DNA from: Boletus sp. NGJ
Lineage: Eukaryota; Basidiomycota; Agaricomycetes; Boletales; Boletaceae
Direction of reading: 5' to 3'
Length of the DNA: 64,000 bases
NCBI GenBank assembly: GCA_019096195.1
Contig: JAGTXK010000138.1
Span: forward strand, 434,001-498,000
The notes below the pieces were generated by a model that was not told the origin of the DNA, did not search any database, and saw only the letters and a program-made list of their open reading frames with translations. Within the stretch, counting starts at the first letter, position 1, and each line of letters starts with the position of its first letter. A program made the position numbers and the translations under genes. Positions 32,073-44,066 of this stretch are shown in pieces.

Positions 32073-32562
32073 AAATTTTTATAGGAGTTCGTTTATCAAG
32101 CCAGTTTAAAGTTTACGTGGCAACCTGGGTCAGAAGCTCGCGTTTTGTCGATCTGTGCCAACGGTTGAACTCAGCTTCGACGCAAGCATTTTCTTTAGTA
32201 ACTTTGGTACTGTCCTGAAGCTGAAGGCCAGACAATCGAATTCCGATCACACTTGCCCATCAAGACACTCGATGAACACACGTCGAAAACAGACCCGCAT
32301 GAACACCTCGATTTGATGTTAGTGTTATCATGATGCACATGATACTGTTGGTTAGCCTGTTAGGTCTGACCAATGTTGTACGTGTATGTACGAATTTGGA
32401 AGACCGAACGAAGACTTAGCCCCGCCATCTGTGTCGCTTTCCACCAACGTGGCCCGCGCTTTCAAGTTATAAAGCACTGGCCTGGTATCCACATGCCTTT
32501 GAACCACAGCAAGTTGTGGTAACGTAATAAGTACCGCCTGACTATTCCCAGCTACTACTTCC
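32073..32562. other. Intergenic stretch between ASA1 and the array
   Basis: About 490 bp with no gene seen. It contains the ASA1 distal promoter and the upstream region of array copy 1. Confidence 0.5.
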
Positions 32563-32574
32563 ATGGTGCCCCCA

Positions 32575-33997
32575 ATGTTGCGAGCAACTCTCTTAGGTCT
32601 TGTCGCAACAGTTCTCGTCCCCACAGTCGCTGTCCAGGTGCCATTGGGCTCTAGTCACCGTTGGCAAGATGAGCACCACTCAGCAACTATTCTAGGCGAT
32701 GAGGATATCACGGAATGGAGCCTCGACAAGATTCCAAACCCTACCTCTACCGACCACCTCGTATTCGAGACAGTGTACTTGCTGCTTCAACACTGGCCCA
32801 ACACACGTATGAGAAATGGTAAGCGGAGTCCGCGCGCTTTCCCGTTCTCCCTCAAATGCATGTTCACCTCCAGGACATAGCATCGTACCGGGAAGCATTC
32901 CGAAAGGTACACTTCTCTACGAAGGAGTTTCCACCAGGCCCCGAATGGGTTGCTACAGATCCTGAGCATTTCTATTCTTCTGCAGGGATGGGTTCAATCA
33001 TTCCCAGCAAGGATGCTGGCACCTCACACTCGCTACCACGCGACCTCTCAAAGTCGTATGTTTTGACGGCAGCAGTGCTGCGAAGCTTCCATATGGCTCA
33101 TTGGATACACAAGGCCTTATCGCATGGGGTAGGGTCGGTGATAGTGGTATGTCCGATGACAGCCAACGGATCCGAGACCTTTGTAATTGGGGAGAGAATT
33201 TCGGCATTGATGGTTTTGTAAGGTAAATCGTCACTTTCTCCGATATCTACCGGTGCTGAACACATTCGAACAGGATGGAAATGGATTTGTGAGCAATCAT
33301 TTGTCCATGTCTCAGCTTCCTTAAATGGCTTTAGTGAGGTCATGCTTTGTGACTTTACCTCTGGCGTCCGCGTGGTCTCTTTCGCGAATCTAGTAAGGGG
33401 AGGGGTTATTAGACCAACGACCCGTGAGTTTTAGTCTACTGGATCTCTTGCTTGAGAAAATCTGAGGCTGCTTGAATAGCTCTCGTGTTTGAAGCCATGA
33501 TTGTCGGCTCTTGGCACAATCGCTTCCCTGGGGAGACGCGTATCCAGTTGGATCTAGCCGGATTGGTCTCCTTCTATGATACCCAACTCGCGTCTTCGCT
33601 GATCGCATTTCGAGCTGGTCAGGAAAGGTGGGACCATCGTGTAGGAAACATATCGCAGGAGGACTTCTCGGCCGTAAAGTCAAGGCTGGAGGCATTTTTG
33701 ATCGGACCCGGAGGTCTGTCGAGCGGAATTGACTGGGAAACACTCTTCGAAGTCATAGTTGACCGATACTCAGAACGGCTCGAACTGACGCCCTACCTGT
33801 TGAACTCGTCGGCAACAGACCCGGACGAACTCGTTGATCTCACCAACAAAACTCAATCCCAGCTCAGAATCATGTTGACACCCTATCTCCTTCTTTCAGC
33901 TACGCCAACCGACGAATCAGACAATCCGGCCGTAACCCAAATGCGTGAGACGGGTTTATCCCTACGATTCGTGGTGGTTCATTGGCGAAACAAATAA
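32575..33997 (+). pseudogene. Array copy 1 of the secreted YHGT family, broken
   Basis: Recognisable by the signal-peptide exon (MLRATLLGLVATVLVPTVAV), the WSLDK..N....DHLVFE segment, the second-exon region ending IDGFVR and the helical segment beginning SWHNRFPGETR. It is more divergent than the other copies, has several breaks and is shorter than the intact copies. Its end and the following spacer (to about 34,690) match the end and flank of copy 6 in inverse orientation. First gene of the + half of the array. Confidence 0.85.
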
Positions 33998-34695
33998 TTC
34001 CAGAACCGTCACCCACTCTTGACCAGCATGTTCATCACCTGTGGTCTGATTAGAACTGTTTCATCTGCGAGTGTATTCAATATTCTTTGGGCTCGACATT
34101 TGAGAGAATTTCCTGGGCATCTGTTTATTTTACTTCACTCTTCTCCTCTGACCGAGTTGATCCGCGACTTGCACCTCGCGGAAAATCATCTCTATTTGGT
34201 TACTTGAATAACTTCTCAGCACTGCGGGAAGGTACGGAAAACTAATGCAAACGACTCCGAAACGTCAGAACGGAGAGTTACAAGACGTTCCTTGTTGCAC
34301 GTTGAGGTGCGCGGTATATGAACACCATCCGAAATGTTTTGTGAGCTACTAGGATGAATGGGCAGAGGTGGTGTTGCCGGATGTTGCCACCAGCTGGTTT
34401 ACTTGTTCAGACCCGTGGCACCGAAACTTCCGGACTCGACCAGCTGAGCCTGAGTCAGTGAACTTGCTTCAACCACGGGAATGTGACTATGTACTCGTAG
34501 GGATTTCTCAAAGATGCTGGGACTCAGCAATCCCTTATCCCCAATATCGCCGTGAGCGCACAACCTGCTGACTAATTCGTGACTCATCATGCCATGATGT
34601 GTCTCATATAGTAGCACCGCTCTTTAACCGATATCGAGCCGCACCAGGGCAGGTCAGTAGCACAATAGTATGAACTGCTTTTCCCAGCCACTCCT
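33998..34695. other. Spacer between array copies 1 and 2
   Basis: About 700 bp that recurs as its reverse complement at 46,075-46,775 with only scattered differences. It holds the promoter of copy 2. Open frames in it are not conserved between other spacers. A related piece occurs in inverse orientation near 39,950-40,030. Confidence 0.6.
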
Positions 34696-36710
34696 ATGCT
34701 GCGAGCCACTCTTTTCAGTCTTATCGCAACAGTTCTCCCGACGCTCGCTGCCCAGGTGCCATTAGGCTCTGGTCACCATTGGCAAGCTGAGCACTACCCA
34801 GCTATTCTTCGTGATGACGATATTGCGGAATGGAGCCTCGACAAGCTTCCAAACCCTGATGCCACTGATCACCTCGTGTTCGAGACGGTGCACTCACTGC
34901 TTCAACACTGGCCCAATACACGCATGAGAAATGGTAAGACTCGGAGGTCCGCACGTATACCTGGCTCTCCCTCGAACACATTCTGAATCGCCTGTAGGTC
35001 ATAACATCGTACCAGGAAGTATTCCGAAAGGGACACTTCTTTACCATGGGACGAGTCGCAAGGAATTACCACCAGGCCCTGATTGGGTTGCCACAGACCC
35101 GGAACATTCGTATCTGTTCTGTCAGAATTGGTTCAATCATTCCCAAGAAGGATGCTGGCATCTCACGTTCGCTGCCACCCGACCTCTTAAAGTCATATAC
35201 TTTGATGGAAACAGTGCTGCGAAGCTTCCATACGGCACATTGGATACACAAGACCTCATCGCATGGAGTAAAATCAGCGATGGTAGTCAGTCCGGTGAAA
35301 GAAAGCGGATCCAAGACCTTTGCAAATGGGGAAGGAATTTCGGTGTGGATGGCTTTGTGAGGTAAATGTTCAGTTTCTTCGATATCTCCATGCATTGAAC
35401 ACATTACAGGATGGAAATGGATTTGTAAGCAATCGTTATCCTATGGCTCAATTCTTCTCAAATGGCTTTAGTGAGATCATGCTTTGTGACTTTACTTCTG
35501 GTGTCCGCGTGGCGTTCGCGAACCTGGTAAGTCGAAGGGCTATCTCACCAATGAAGCGTAAGTCCTTTTCCATCGGATCTCTTGATTGAGAAATACTGAG
35601 GTGACGTCGGACAGCGGCATTCGTCTCGTTCGAAGTGCTCAACGCCGGTTCTTGGCACAATCGTTTCCCTGGAGAGACGCGTGTCCAGTTGGACCTTGCT
35701 GGATTGGTCTCCTTCTACGACACCCAACTTGCGCCATCACTGACCGCCATTCGAGCCGGTCAGGAAAGGTGGGACCATCGTGTGGGAAATATATCGAAGG
35801 AGGATTTATCGGCCGTAAAGTCAAGGCTGGAGGCAGTTTTGATCAGACCCGGAGGTCTGTCGAGTGGAATTGACTGGACAACACTCGTCCAGGTCATAGT
35901 TGACCGATACTCAGAACGTCTCGAGCTGACACGTTACCTGCTAAACTCGTCGGCAACAGGCCCGGACGAAATCGTTGATCTCGCCAACAAAACTCAAGCG
36001 CAGCTCAGAATCATGTTGACACCCTACCTCCTTTTTTCAGCTACACCAATCGACGAATCAGACAAGACTGAGCTGGACTGGACAGTTCCCATATACAAGC
36101 TCTGTGCCACGACACATACATACTCCATGGAGTTTGAGCTGGACTCTATGACCGACGCAGAAAAACTACTTCTGAAGGCTGTACGAGGGACGAGCCGAGA
36201 GATTTGCCGGGTGGTGACGAAGATGTGGGCTGCGGGTGTCTACGCGGGCATCGATCCGTTATTAAACACAAAGGAGTCCCTCGACGTCTCTGAGATAACT
36301 CACCTTTTCATTACTTGGGCGGAGGACTTGAACAGCCTGGTGGCATGGCTCGACTGGAGCGTGTGGGTCAAGTGCAATCCTGGGTGTGGTCCCGAGGTGA
36401 GTCATGTGGACCTCGTAATTTTATATGATGATTGATGAACGGTCGACAGGAGATGTGTTACTTACCTACGTGGCCTGTCGGCTTTCCTCGGATGGAGTGG
36501 AGCCCGGGTCGCAAACCACCTTCCCCGCCACATCCTGATAGATCGCATTCTGAGAGACCACATCCTAAGAGATTGACCAGTTTTGACTTCCGAACCATGG
36601 CCATGGAAAGCCTTGCGGAGGAGTTGTCGAATATTATCAAGCCTGAATCGGACGAGTGGATCCGGCCACAACCCAAATGTGTGAGACGAGTTTACGCCGA
36701 TGGTTCTTGA
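34696..36710 (+). CDS. Array copy 2: secreted YHGT-motif protein, intact
   Basis: Six exons (34,696-34,933, 34,998-35,361, 35,410-35,424, 35,472-35,557, 35,615-36,396, 36,450-36,710) encode 581 aa. Residues 1-19 form a signal peptide. LLYHGTS lies at 93-99, WVATDPEHSYLFC at 109-121 and RPLKVIYFDG at 141-150. After the 15-nt third exon comes a short MLCDFTSG motif, then a long helical domain (from AGSWHNRFPGE), CGPEEMCYLPTWP, and a C-terminal WIRPQPKC. This architecture belongs to a family of uncharacterised secreted proteins common in agaricomycetes (my recognition, not a search). The YHGT / W-x-x-x-D-P-E / P-L-K-x-x-Y-F-D spacing resembles ADP-ribosyltransferase-fold enzymes. That function is inferred only. 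The first-exon reading frame (96 codons into intron 1) is identical to that of copy 5. Confidence 0.85.
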
Positions 36711-37430
36711 TGGTTCGTTGGTTAAAAAAGATGCCATCCAATTGTCACCCACGGACAGTTCGCATCCACGATACCCAAATTTCTCGCCGTACATGCAACA
36801 TTGTGGTTTGATTCGAATTGTCTGACCTCCTACGAGTGTAGTCGATAATTAAATGTACTTTAGGCTCAAGACTTGAGAGAACTTCCTGAGCATCGACATT
36901 ACGCTTTTCCTATATTTATTCCCTTCACTCTTTCTCTGACCAAGGCTCAGAAAACCAGAAAACAGTCCGAAACGTCGTGAAAGGGAGTTCCAAGATGAGA
37001 AGTACGTTTCCTTGTTGCACGTCGAGGTGCGTGTATGAACCCCCGACCGAAATGTTGCGAGCTATACCAAGCACGCCTTCCTTCAAGTTCCTTGTGGCCG
37101 CTGCCCAAATCGTGGTTGCTCGGAGTGATGTTGTGGATGTGATGACGACCCGTCCTTTTCTATCTCCGGGACATACTTGATGTGTTCATTCGTTGCATGA
37201 TGAGACAAAGACAGCTAAGACGAATGTGCAAAGTGTGTATTGGGGTTGGTGTCCCCGCGTAGTACAAACTTGAAGGTTGTCGATGGATCTACTGTCCAAG
37301 TTTGGTCCATATTTTGTGTGGTTACCAGTTTGATGGCACTTATCCGATATCAAGCCGCAGCAGGGTCCCATGCCACTGGCAGCACAAGGACTCAATCCGC
37401 TGTTCCCACCCATTCCTGTGTTGTTCTGCG
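36711..37430. other. Spacer between array copies 2 and 3
   Basis: 720 bp holding the 3' flank of copy 2, a decayed ASA1 exon fragment (listed separately) and the promoter of copy 3. Confidence 0.6.
37096..37252 (-). pseudogene. Decayed fragment of ASA1 exon 1 inside the array
   Basis: The minus strand aligns with the first exon of ASA1 (31,790-31,925) at roughly three quarters identity. Shared blocks include CTTTGTCTC, GGGTCGTCATCAC and CACTCCGAGCAA/ATCGCTCCGAGCAA, and the peptide LAVFVSSCNE against LALFVSSDNE. It sits upstream of copy 3 in the same relation that ASA1 has to copy 1. This shows the copied unit once included the ASA1 5' end. Confidence 0.75.
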
Positions 37431-39418
37431 ATGTTGCGAGCAACTCTTTTCACTCTTGTCGCAAGAATTCTCATCCCCACACTAGCTGTCCAGGTGCCAT
37501 TGGACTCTGATCACCAGTGGCAAGCTGAGCACTACCCAGCTATTCTCCGAGATGACGATATTGCGGAATGGAGCCTCGACAAGCTTCCAAACCCTGATGC
37601 CACTGATCACCTCGTGTTCGAGACGGTGCACTCACTGCTTCAACACTGGCCTAACACACGTATGAGAAATGGTAAGAGGTCTGAGCGTTTGCTAGGCTCT
37701 CCCTCGAACACATATTTACTTCTAGGTCATAACATCGTCCCGGGAAGCATTCCGAAAGGAACCCTTCTGTACCATGGGACGAGTCGCAAGGAATTACCAC
37801 AGGGCCCCGAATGGGTTGCCACAGACCCTGAACATTCATATCTCTTCTGTCGAGATGGGTTCAACCATTTACAAGAAGGATGCTGGCATCTAATGCTTGC
37901 TACCACGCGACCTCTCAAAGTCGTATATTTTGACGGCAGCAGTGCGGTGAAGCTTCAATACGGTACATTGGATACACAAGACCTCATTGCATGGGGTAAA
38001 TCTGGCGATGGCGGCATATCCGATGAATGGGAGCGGATCCAAGACCTTTGCAAATGGGGAAAGAATTTCGGCGTGGATGGCTTTGTGAGGTAAATGTTCA
38101 GTTTCTTCGATATCTCCCTGCATTGAACACATTACAGGATGGAAATGGATTTGTAAGCAATCGTTATCCTATGGCTCAATTCTTCTCAAATGGCTTTAGT
38201 GAGATCATGCTTTGTGACTTTACTTCTGGTGTCCGCGTCGCTTTCGCGAATCTAGTAAGTCGAAGGTCTTTCGCACCAATGAAGCGTAAGTCTTTTTCCA
38301 CTGGCTCCGTGCTTGAGGAATGCTGAGGTGACGTCGGACAGCGGGATTCATCTCATTTGATGTCTTCGGCGCCGGTTCTTGGCACAATCGTTTCCCTGGA
38401 GAGACGCGTGTCCAGTTGGACCTAGCTGGATTGGTCTCCTTCTACGACACCCAACTTGCGCCATCACTGACCGCCATTCGAGCCGGTCAGGAAAGGTGGG
38501 ACCATCGTGTGGGAAATATATCGCAGGAGGATTTATCGGCCGTAAAGTCAAGGCTGGAGGCAGTTTTGATCAGACCCGGAGGTCTGTCGAGTGGAATTGA
38601 CTGGACAACACTCGTCCAGGTCATAGTTGACCGATACTCAGAACGTCTCGAGCTGACACGTTACCTGCTGAACTCGTCGGCAACAGGCCCGGACGAACTC
38701 GTTGATCTCGCCAACAAAACTCAAACTCAGCTCAGAATCATGTTGACACCCTACCTCCTCTTTTCGGCCACACCAACCGACGAATCAGACAAGACTGAGC
38801 TGGACTGGACAGTTCCCATATACAAGCTCTGTGCCACGACACATACATACTCCATGGAGTCTGAGCTGGACTCTATGACCGACGCAGAGAAACTACTTCT
38901 GAAGGCTGTACGAGGGACGAGCCGAGAGATTTGCCGGGTGGTGACGAAGATGTGGGCTGCGGGTGTCTGCGCGGGCATCGATCCGTTATTAAACACAAAG
39001 GAGTCCCTCGACGTCTCTGAGATAACACACCTTTGGGGTACTTGGGCGGAGGACTTGAACCGTCTAATGGAATGGCTGGACTGGAATGTGTGGATCAAGT
39101 GTAATCCTGGGTGTGGTCCCGAGGTGCGTTCTTGCACAGTCATACGGACCTCGTAAATTTATATGATGACTGATGAATGGTGCACAGGAGATGTGTTACT
39201 TACCTACGTGGCCTGTCGGATTTCCCCGGATGGAATGGGGCCCGGGTCGCAAGCCACCTTCCCCGTCACATCCTGAGAGACTGACCGGTTTCGACTTCCG
39301 AAACATGGCTATGGAAAGCCTTGCGGAGGAGTTGTCGAATATTATCAAGCCAGAACCGGACGAGTGGATCCGGCCACAACCTAAATGTGTAAGACGGATT
39401 GCACCGTACGAATTTTAA
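37431..39418 (+). CDS. Array copy 3: secreted YHGT-motif protein, intact
   Basis: Exons 37,431-37,671, 37,726-38,089, 38,138-38,152, 38,200-38,285, 38,342-39,123 and 39,188-39,418 give 572 aa. The layout matches copy 2, including the 15-nt third exon and the 364-nt and 782-nt exons. The signal peptide is MLRATLFTLVARILIPTLAV. The motif block keeps YHGTS, WVATDPEHSYLFC and LKVVYFDG. The C-terminus ends WIRPQPKCVRRIAPYEF. Last gene of the + half. It converges on copy 4 across about 840 bp. The function is unknown; see copy 2 for the fold inference. Confidence 0.85.
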
Positions 39419-40262
39419 TGCTTTGTCAATGAGCAAGACACCATCCAAGATGCCACACACGGAGAACTTGTGTTCACGATACCTGGACTTACTGTACACG
39501 GCTAGTCTGTTTCTTACCTTCGGTATGATATGAATTATTTGACCTCCTACGGATTACTTACTTGAACTCGAGACTTAGAAGAACTTCAGCGTCCAAAATT
39601 GTATCTTTGACCATGTTTTCTTTCGCTTCTCATCTTTCTCTGACCGAGCATTATGGGTACCAGTGGAATACTAACGCATTTCTACTCTCCAACAAACTTT
39701 CAATGTTTGCGACTTGAACAAGTTGATGTTGGTTCAAGATTGCGCCGCCCACGGTAACGTACGATGGTCTTGCGCCTTCCAGTACTTACTTTCATGCATC
39801 TCACCGCCCACCAAGGCAGCTTACGCAACAATTCGGACGGTGTTCATACCTCGATGTGCAATTGCAAGGAACGTACTTCTCGTCTTGGGACTCATTCATG
39901 ACGTTTCGGAGCCGTTTGCGCTAGTTTTCTGAGCCTTCTGCTTATTTAATTGTTGGAGTGACTACATAGAGATGATTTTCCGCGAGGTGCTCGCGGATCA
40001 GTCGACCTCGGTCGGGGAAACATTGTGAGAGGGGTAGAAGGAAGATTGCCATTAGCATTCCACCGAAAATCGTCAGAGAAAGAATGAAATAAAATACATA
40101 GATTGAAAAGCACACTTTCGATGCCCAGGGAGGTCTCTCAAGCCTGGAGTGCAAAGTACATTGAATACACTCGTAGGAGGTCAAAGTAGTACTCATATCT
40201 GATCTAGAGTAAAATATGATCAGCCTCGTCCTGTCGCAAGCATTCTAGTCCGAGGCTCCCTC
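39419..40262. other. Centre of the inverted array, between convergent copies 3 and 4
   Basis: 844 bp joining the two halves. Its right part (about 39,950-40,030) matches the copy 1-2 spacer in inverse orientation, so it belongs to the minus-strand unit. No gene seen. Confidence 0.55.
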
Positions 40263-42359
40263 TCAGTCTCCACCCATAATAACTCGAAACAGAACCAAGG
40301 CAATACACCACTTGGCTACCTCCTCCCAGAAATCTGATGGACGTGAACTGTCCATTGTTGATATATTGGAGGGATTAACGAGGTTCAGACATTTGGGTTG
40401 TGGCCGGATCCACTCGTCCGATTCAGGCTTGATAATATTCGACAACTCCTCGGCGACGCTTTCCATAACCATGGTCCGGAAGTCGAAACTAGTCCGTCTA
40501 TCAGGATCTGGTCTATCAGGGTCTGATGGGAAAGGTGGCTCGCGACCCGGGCCCCACTTCGGAGGGAAGCCGATAGGCCACGTAGGTAAGTAACACATCT
40601 CCTGTCGACCGTTCATCATATAATTAGTTACGAGGTCCACATAACTGCGTGACAGACGCACCTCTGGACCACATTCAGGATTGCACTTGATCCACACGCT
40701 CCAGTCCAGCCATGCCATCAGGCGGTTCAAGTCCTCCGTCCAAGTATTCCAAAGGTCAGTTATTTCGGAAATCTCGACGGATTCCTTTGTATTTAATAGT
40801 GGATCGATGCCCGCGTAGACACCCGCAGCCCACATCTTCGTCACCACCCGGCAAATCTCTCGGCTCGTCCCTCGTACAGCCTTCAGAAGTAGTTTCTCTG
40901 CGTCGGTCATAGAGTCCAACTCAGACTCCATGGAGTATGTATGTGTCGTGGCACAGAGCTTGTACGTGGGAATTATCCAGTCCAGCTCAGTCTTGTCTGA
41001 TTCGTCGGTTGGCGTAGCTGAAAGAAGGAGATAGGGCGTCAACATGATTCTGAGCTGGGATTGAGTTTTGTTGGCGAGATCAATGATTTCGTCCGGGTCT
41101 GCTGTAGACGAGTTCAGCAGGTAACGTGTCAGCTCGAGACGTTCTGAGTATCGGTCAACTATGACCTGGACGAGTGTTGTCCAGTCAATTCCACTCGACA
41201 GACCTCCGGGTCTGATCAAAACTGCCTCCAGCCTTGACTTTATGGCCGATAAATCCTCCTTCGATATATTTCCCACACGATGGTCCCACCTTTCCTGACC
41301 GGCTCGAATGGCGGTCAGTGATGGCGCAAGTTGGGTGTCGTAGAAGGAGACCAATCCAGCTAGGTCCAACTGGACACGTGTCTCCCCAGGAAAGCGGCTG
41401 TGCCAAGAACCGGCGTTCACGGCTTCAAACGAGACGAATGCCGCTGCCCGAACCCTCCTCAGTATTTTTCAAGCAAGAAATCCAGTGAGCAATGACTTAC
41501 TCAACGTTGGTTGAATAGCCGCTCGACTTACTAGATTCGCGAAAGAAACCACGCGAACGCCAGAGATGAAGTCACAGAGCATGACCTCACTACAGTCATT
41601 TAAGAAGAGTTGAACCATGAACAAATTAGTTGCTCACAAATCCGCTGACATCCTGTGATGCGTTCAATACAGATAGATATCATAGAAAGCGAAGATTTAC
41701 CTCACAAAGCCATCCACACCGAAATTCTTTCCCCATTTACAGAGGTCTTGGATCCGCTTCCTTTCATTGGATATGCCGCCATCGCCAACCCTACCCCATG
41801 CGATAAGCTCTTGTGTATCCAATGAACCATATGGAAGCTTCGCAGCACTGCTACCGTCAAAATATACGACTTTGAGAGGTCGCGTGGTAGCGAGCGTGAG
41901 ATGCCAGCATCCTTCTTGGAAATGATTGAACCCAGTATCTCGACAGAAGAGATAAGAATGTTCCGGGTCTGTGGCAACCCAATCGGGGCCTGGTGGTAAC
42001 TCCTTGCGATTCGTCCCATGGTACAGGAGTGTTCCTTTCGGAATGCTTCCCGGTACGATGTTGTGACCTGGGGGTGCATACGTTACAGTGTTCAAGGCGC
42101 TAGGCAAACGCTCGGACCGCTTACCATTTCGCATGCGTGTGTTCGGCCATTGTTGAAGCAGGGAGTACACCGTCTCGAACACGAGTTGATCAGTAGCATC
42201 ATGGTTTGGAAGCTTGTCGAGGCTCCATTCCGCCATATCCTGATCGCCAAGAATAGCTTGGTGATGCTCAGCATGATGACCAGAGCCAAATGGCACCTGG
42301 ACAGCGAGGGTGGGGACAAGAACTGTTGCGACAAGACTGAAAAGAGTCGCTCGCAGCAT
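40263..42359 (-). CDS. Array copy 4: secreted YHGT-motif protein with a longer C-terminus, intact
   Basis: Exons on the minus strand are 42,359-42,125, 42,067-41,701, 41,652-41,638, 41,589-41,501, 41,443-40,662 and 40,601-40,263, giving 608 aa. Signal peptide, LLYHGTN, WVATDPEHSYLFC, LKVVYFDG and the C-terminal WIRPQPKC are all present. The third micro-exon is again 15 nt but encodes MSADF instead of MEMDF. Unlike copies 2 and 3, the frame runs about 40 residues past WIRPQPKC and ends in a hydrophobic run KWCIALVLFRVIMGGD. This could be a lipid-anchor or membrane signal, or merely read-through into former 3' flank. First gene of the - half in window order. Confidence 0.85.
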
Positions 42360-44066
42360 CACGGAGCAACCCAGGGTTGTATGCTGCGGCGCATCCCGCG
42401 GCGCCGGTACAATCAATTCAACACCTATGCCCGATTATAGGCTTCGTAACACAATTACTGTAAACCACGAAATTCTACTCTACTCATCCTTGGGTATCAC
42501 ACCCAAGTCAAGCTTTCAAAACCGTGACGTTTGACAGAAAATGTTAGTTCAATATTGTGTGAATATAAGTATGATGTGCTTGGAGTAATGTGAAGGCTGT
42601 CTGTGGTATGGCATATATGATATATTTGTGTGACATAACACCTTGGATGTCCACCAGACATCCATAACAGGTAAGATGTCTGACTAATGGCCCCGTTGTC
42701 TGCCAAATGGCCCGGGTGTTCTGGCATCAGACAAGGAAATGTTTGATCACTGAAAATGTGTGCAAATTTAATTTACTATTGTGATAGAAATGTCTATAAT
42801 AGTATGTACTAATCTGGGTGATTACAGTAAGCTAATCAAGTGTAACCAACCTTTCCTAACACTTCAGAACTTAGACAAATTTTTGCGAGTGAAGTCACGT
42901 GACAGTTGATTATGTCACATGCAAATTTTTAAGTCGCGGCTCGAACGTTCAACGTTCTACTTCTACTTCTCCGACAACCACAGCTGTACAATCTCGCCCT
43001 AAGTTGCCTATATCCCAGGCCTGCATAAACTGTGCATGCCACACGGTGCGGCATTGCCTTCACCATCACTGTCCCCACCGCCGTCTGAGTCCTGCCACCC
43101 ATTTCATCAAAACAACAAGTATCCACCCACCTCTGCGTGTACCCAAGCCACCTTACTGGCTCACAGTGCTCAAAAGTGTGCCTGAGCCTCGTCTCTACCT
43201 GCTTATTTATGTTATTACATTTCAATGTACTGGATATTCTAATAATTCAATCTGTTATGTTAAGCCTGCTGTGCTTGTTGTGCTATTTGAGTGAATGTAA
43301 GATCTATTTATATTGCACCAAAACTATGTAAAAACATGGATGTTCACTGGATGCCTGCTGGATATTGAGTGGATGCTCGGGTTGTCGACACAGCTGGCTT
43401 GAAACCTAAATGGAATGACTGAACCCTCGAGGCCTCAAGACCCAACTAACAATACAACAGACAAATAAATTACATGCAGCGCGTCATAATAACCATGTTT
43501 AGCACGTCGCTCACCAAACAATTGACGGAAATCCTCAGCCACACCACTCGCTGATGTAAGTCCAACATAAACGAATTTTGACGTCCACCAGACGTTACCT
43601 TGACTTGGGTGTGTAATAAGGTATGTTTGGTTAATTTCCTTATCACGATGCGTCTCGTCGCGTTGCTATGATTGAAATGCCACGCTCAGTGTTGCGGCCC
43701 TTAGGGCACAGCTGCGTCGTGGATTGCATATTTCAAAAAAAAATAGGCGACCTGTTTCGCATCGGATCGACGTTAATCGACAAATGAAATCCGTTGCATG
43801 TCATGTTCTGTTTCAAGATCAATGTCGCGAATTCACGGTCAGAGAAAGCGGAATGAAGTGAGGTGAATAGATCCAAAAGCATGATTTTGAATGCCCAAGG
43901 TCTCTCAAATCTCAAGCCCAAAGTACTTGACTGCTTGTAAGAGGTCAAACGATTCGACATACTACCTAAGGCAACAAACCAGCTGACCATGTACTACAAG
44001 GAATCTAGATATCGTGGATGCGAGCTGTCCATGGGTGCTAAATTGGATGGTATATTCAACGAACCA
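42360..44066. other. Region between copies 4 and 5
   Basis: Contains the copy 4 promoter, a candidate inverted-repeat element at 42,499-43,612, and the 3' flank of copy 5 (about 43,740-44,066). That flank resembles the 3' flank of copy 2 in inverse orientation. Confidence 0.5.
42499..43612. mobile_element. Candidate inverted-repeat element
   Basis: ACACCCAAGTCAAG at 42,499-42,512 faces its perfect inverse at 43,599-43,612, 1,114 bp apart. Near each end related motifs recur (CCACCAGACATCC at 42,651 and GTCCACCAGACGTT at 43,582). No transposase is present. The target duplication is not clear, with GGGTATC and GTAATAAG as flanks. Sequence of this kind is missing from the other inter-copy spacers. 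It could be a non-autonomous DNA transposon. Confidence 0.4.

Noticed and set aside
42899-43294. 131-codon cysteine/histidine-rich frame
   Set aside because: No proper start, no spaced metal-binding pattern, and it lies inside a candidate transposon.
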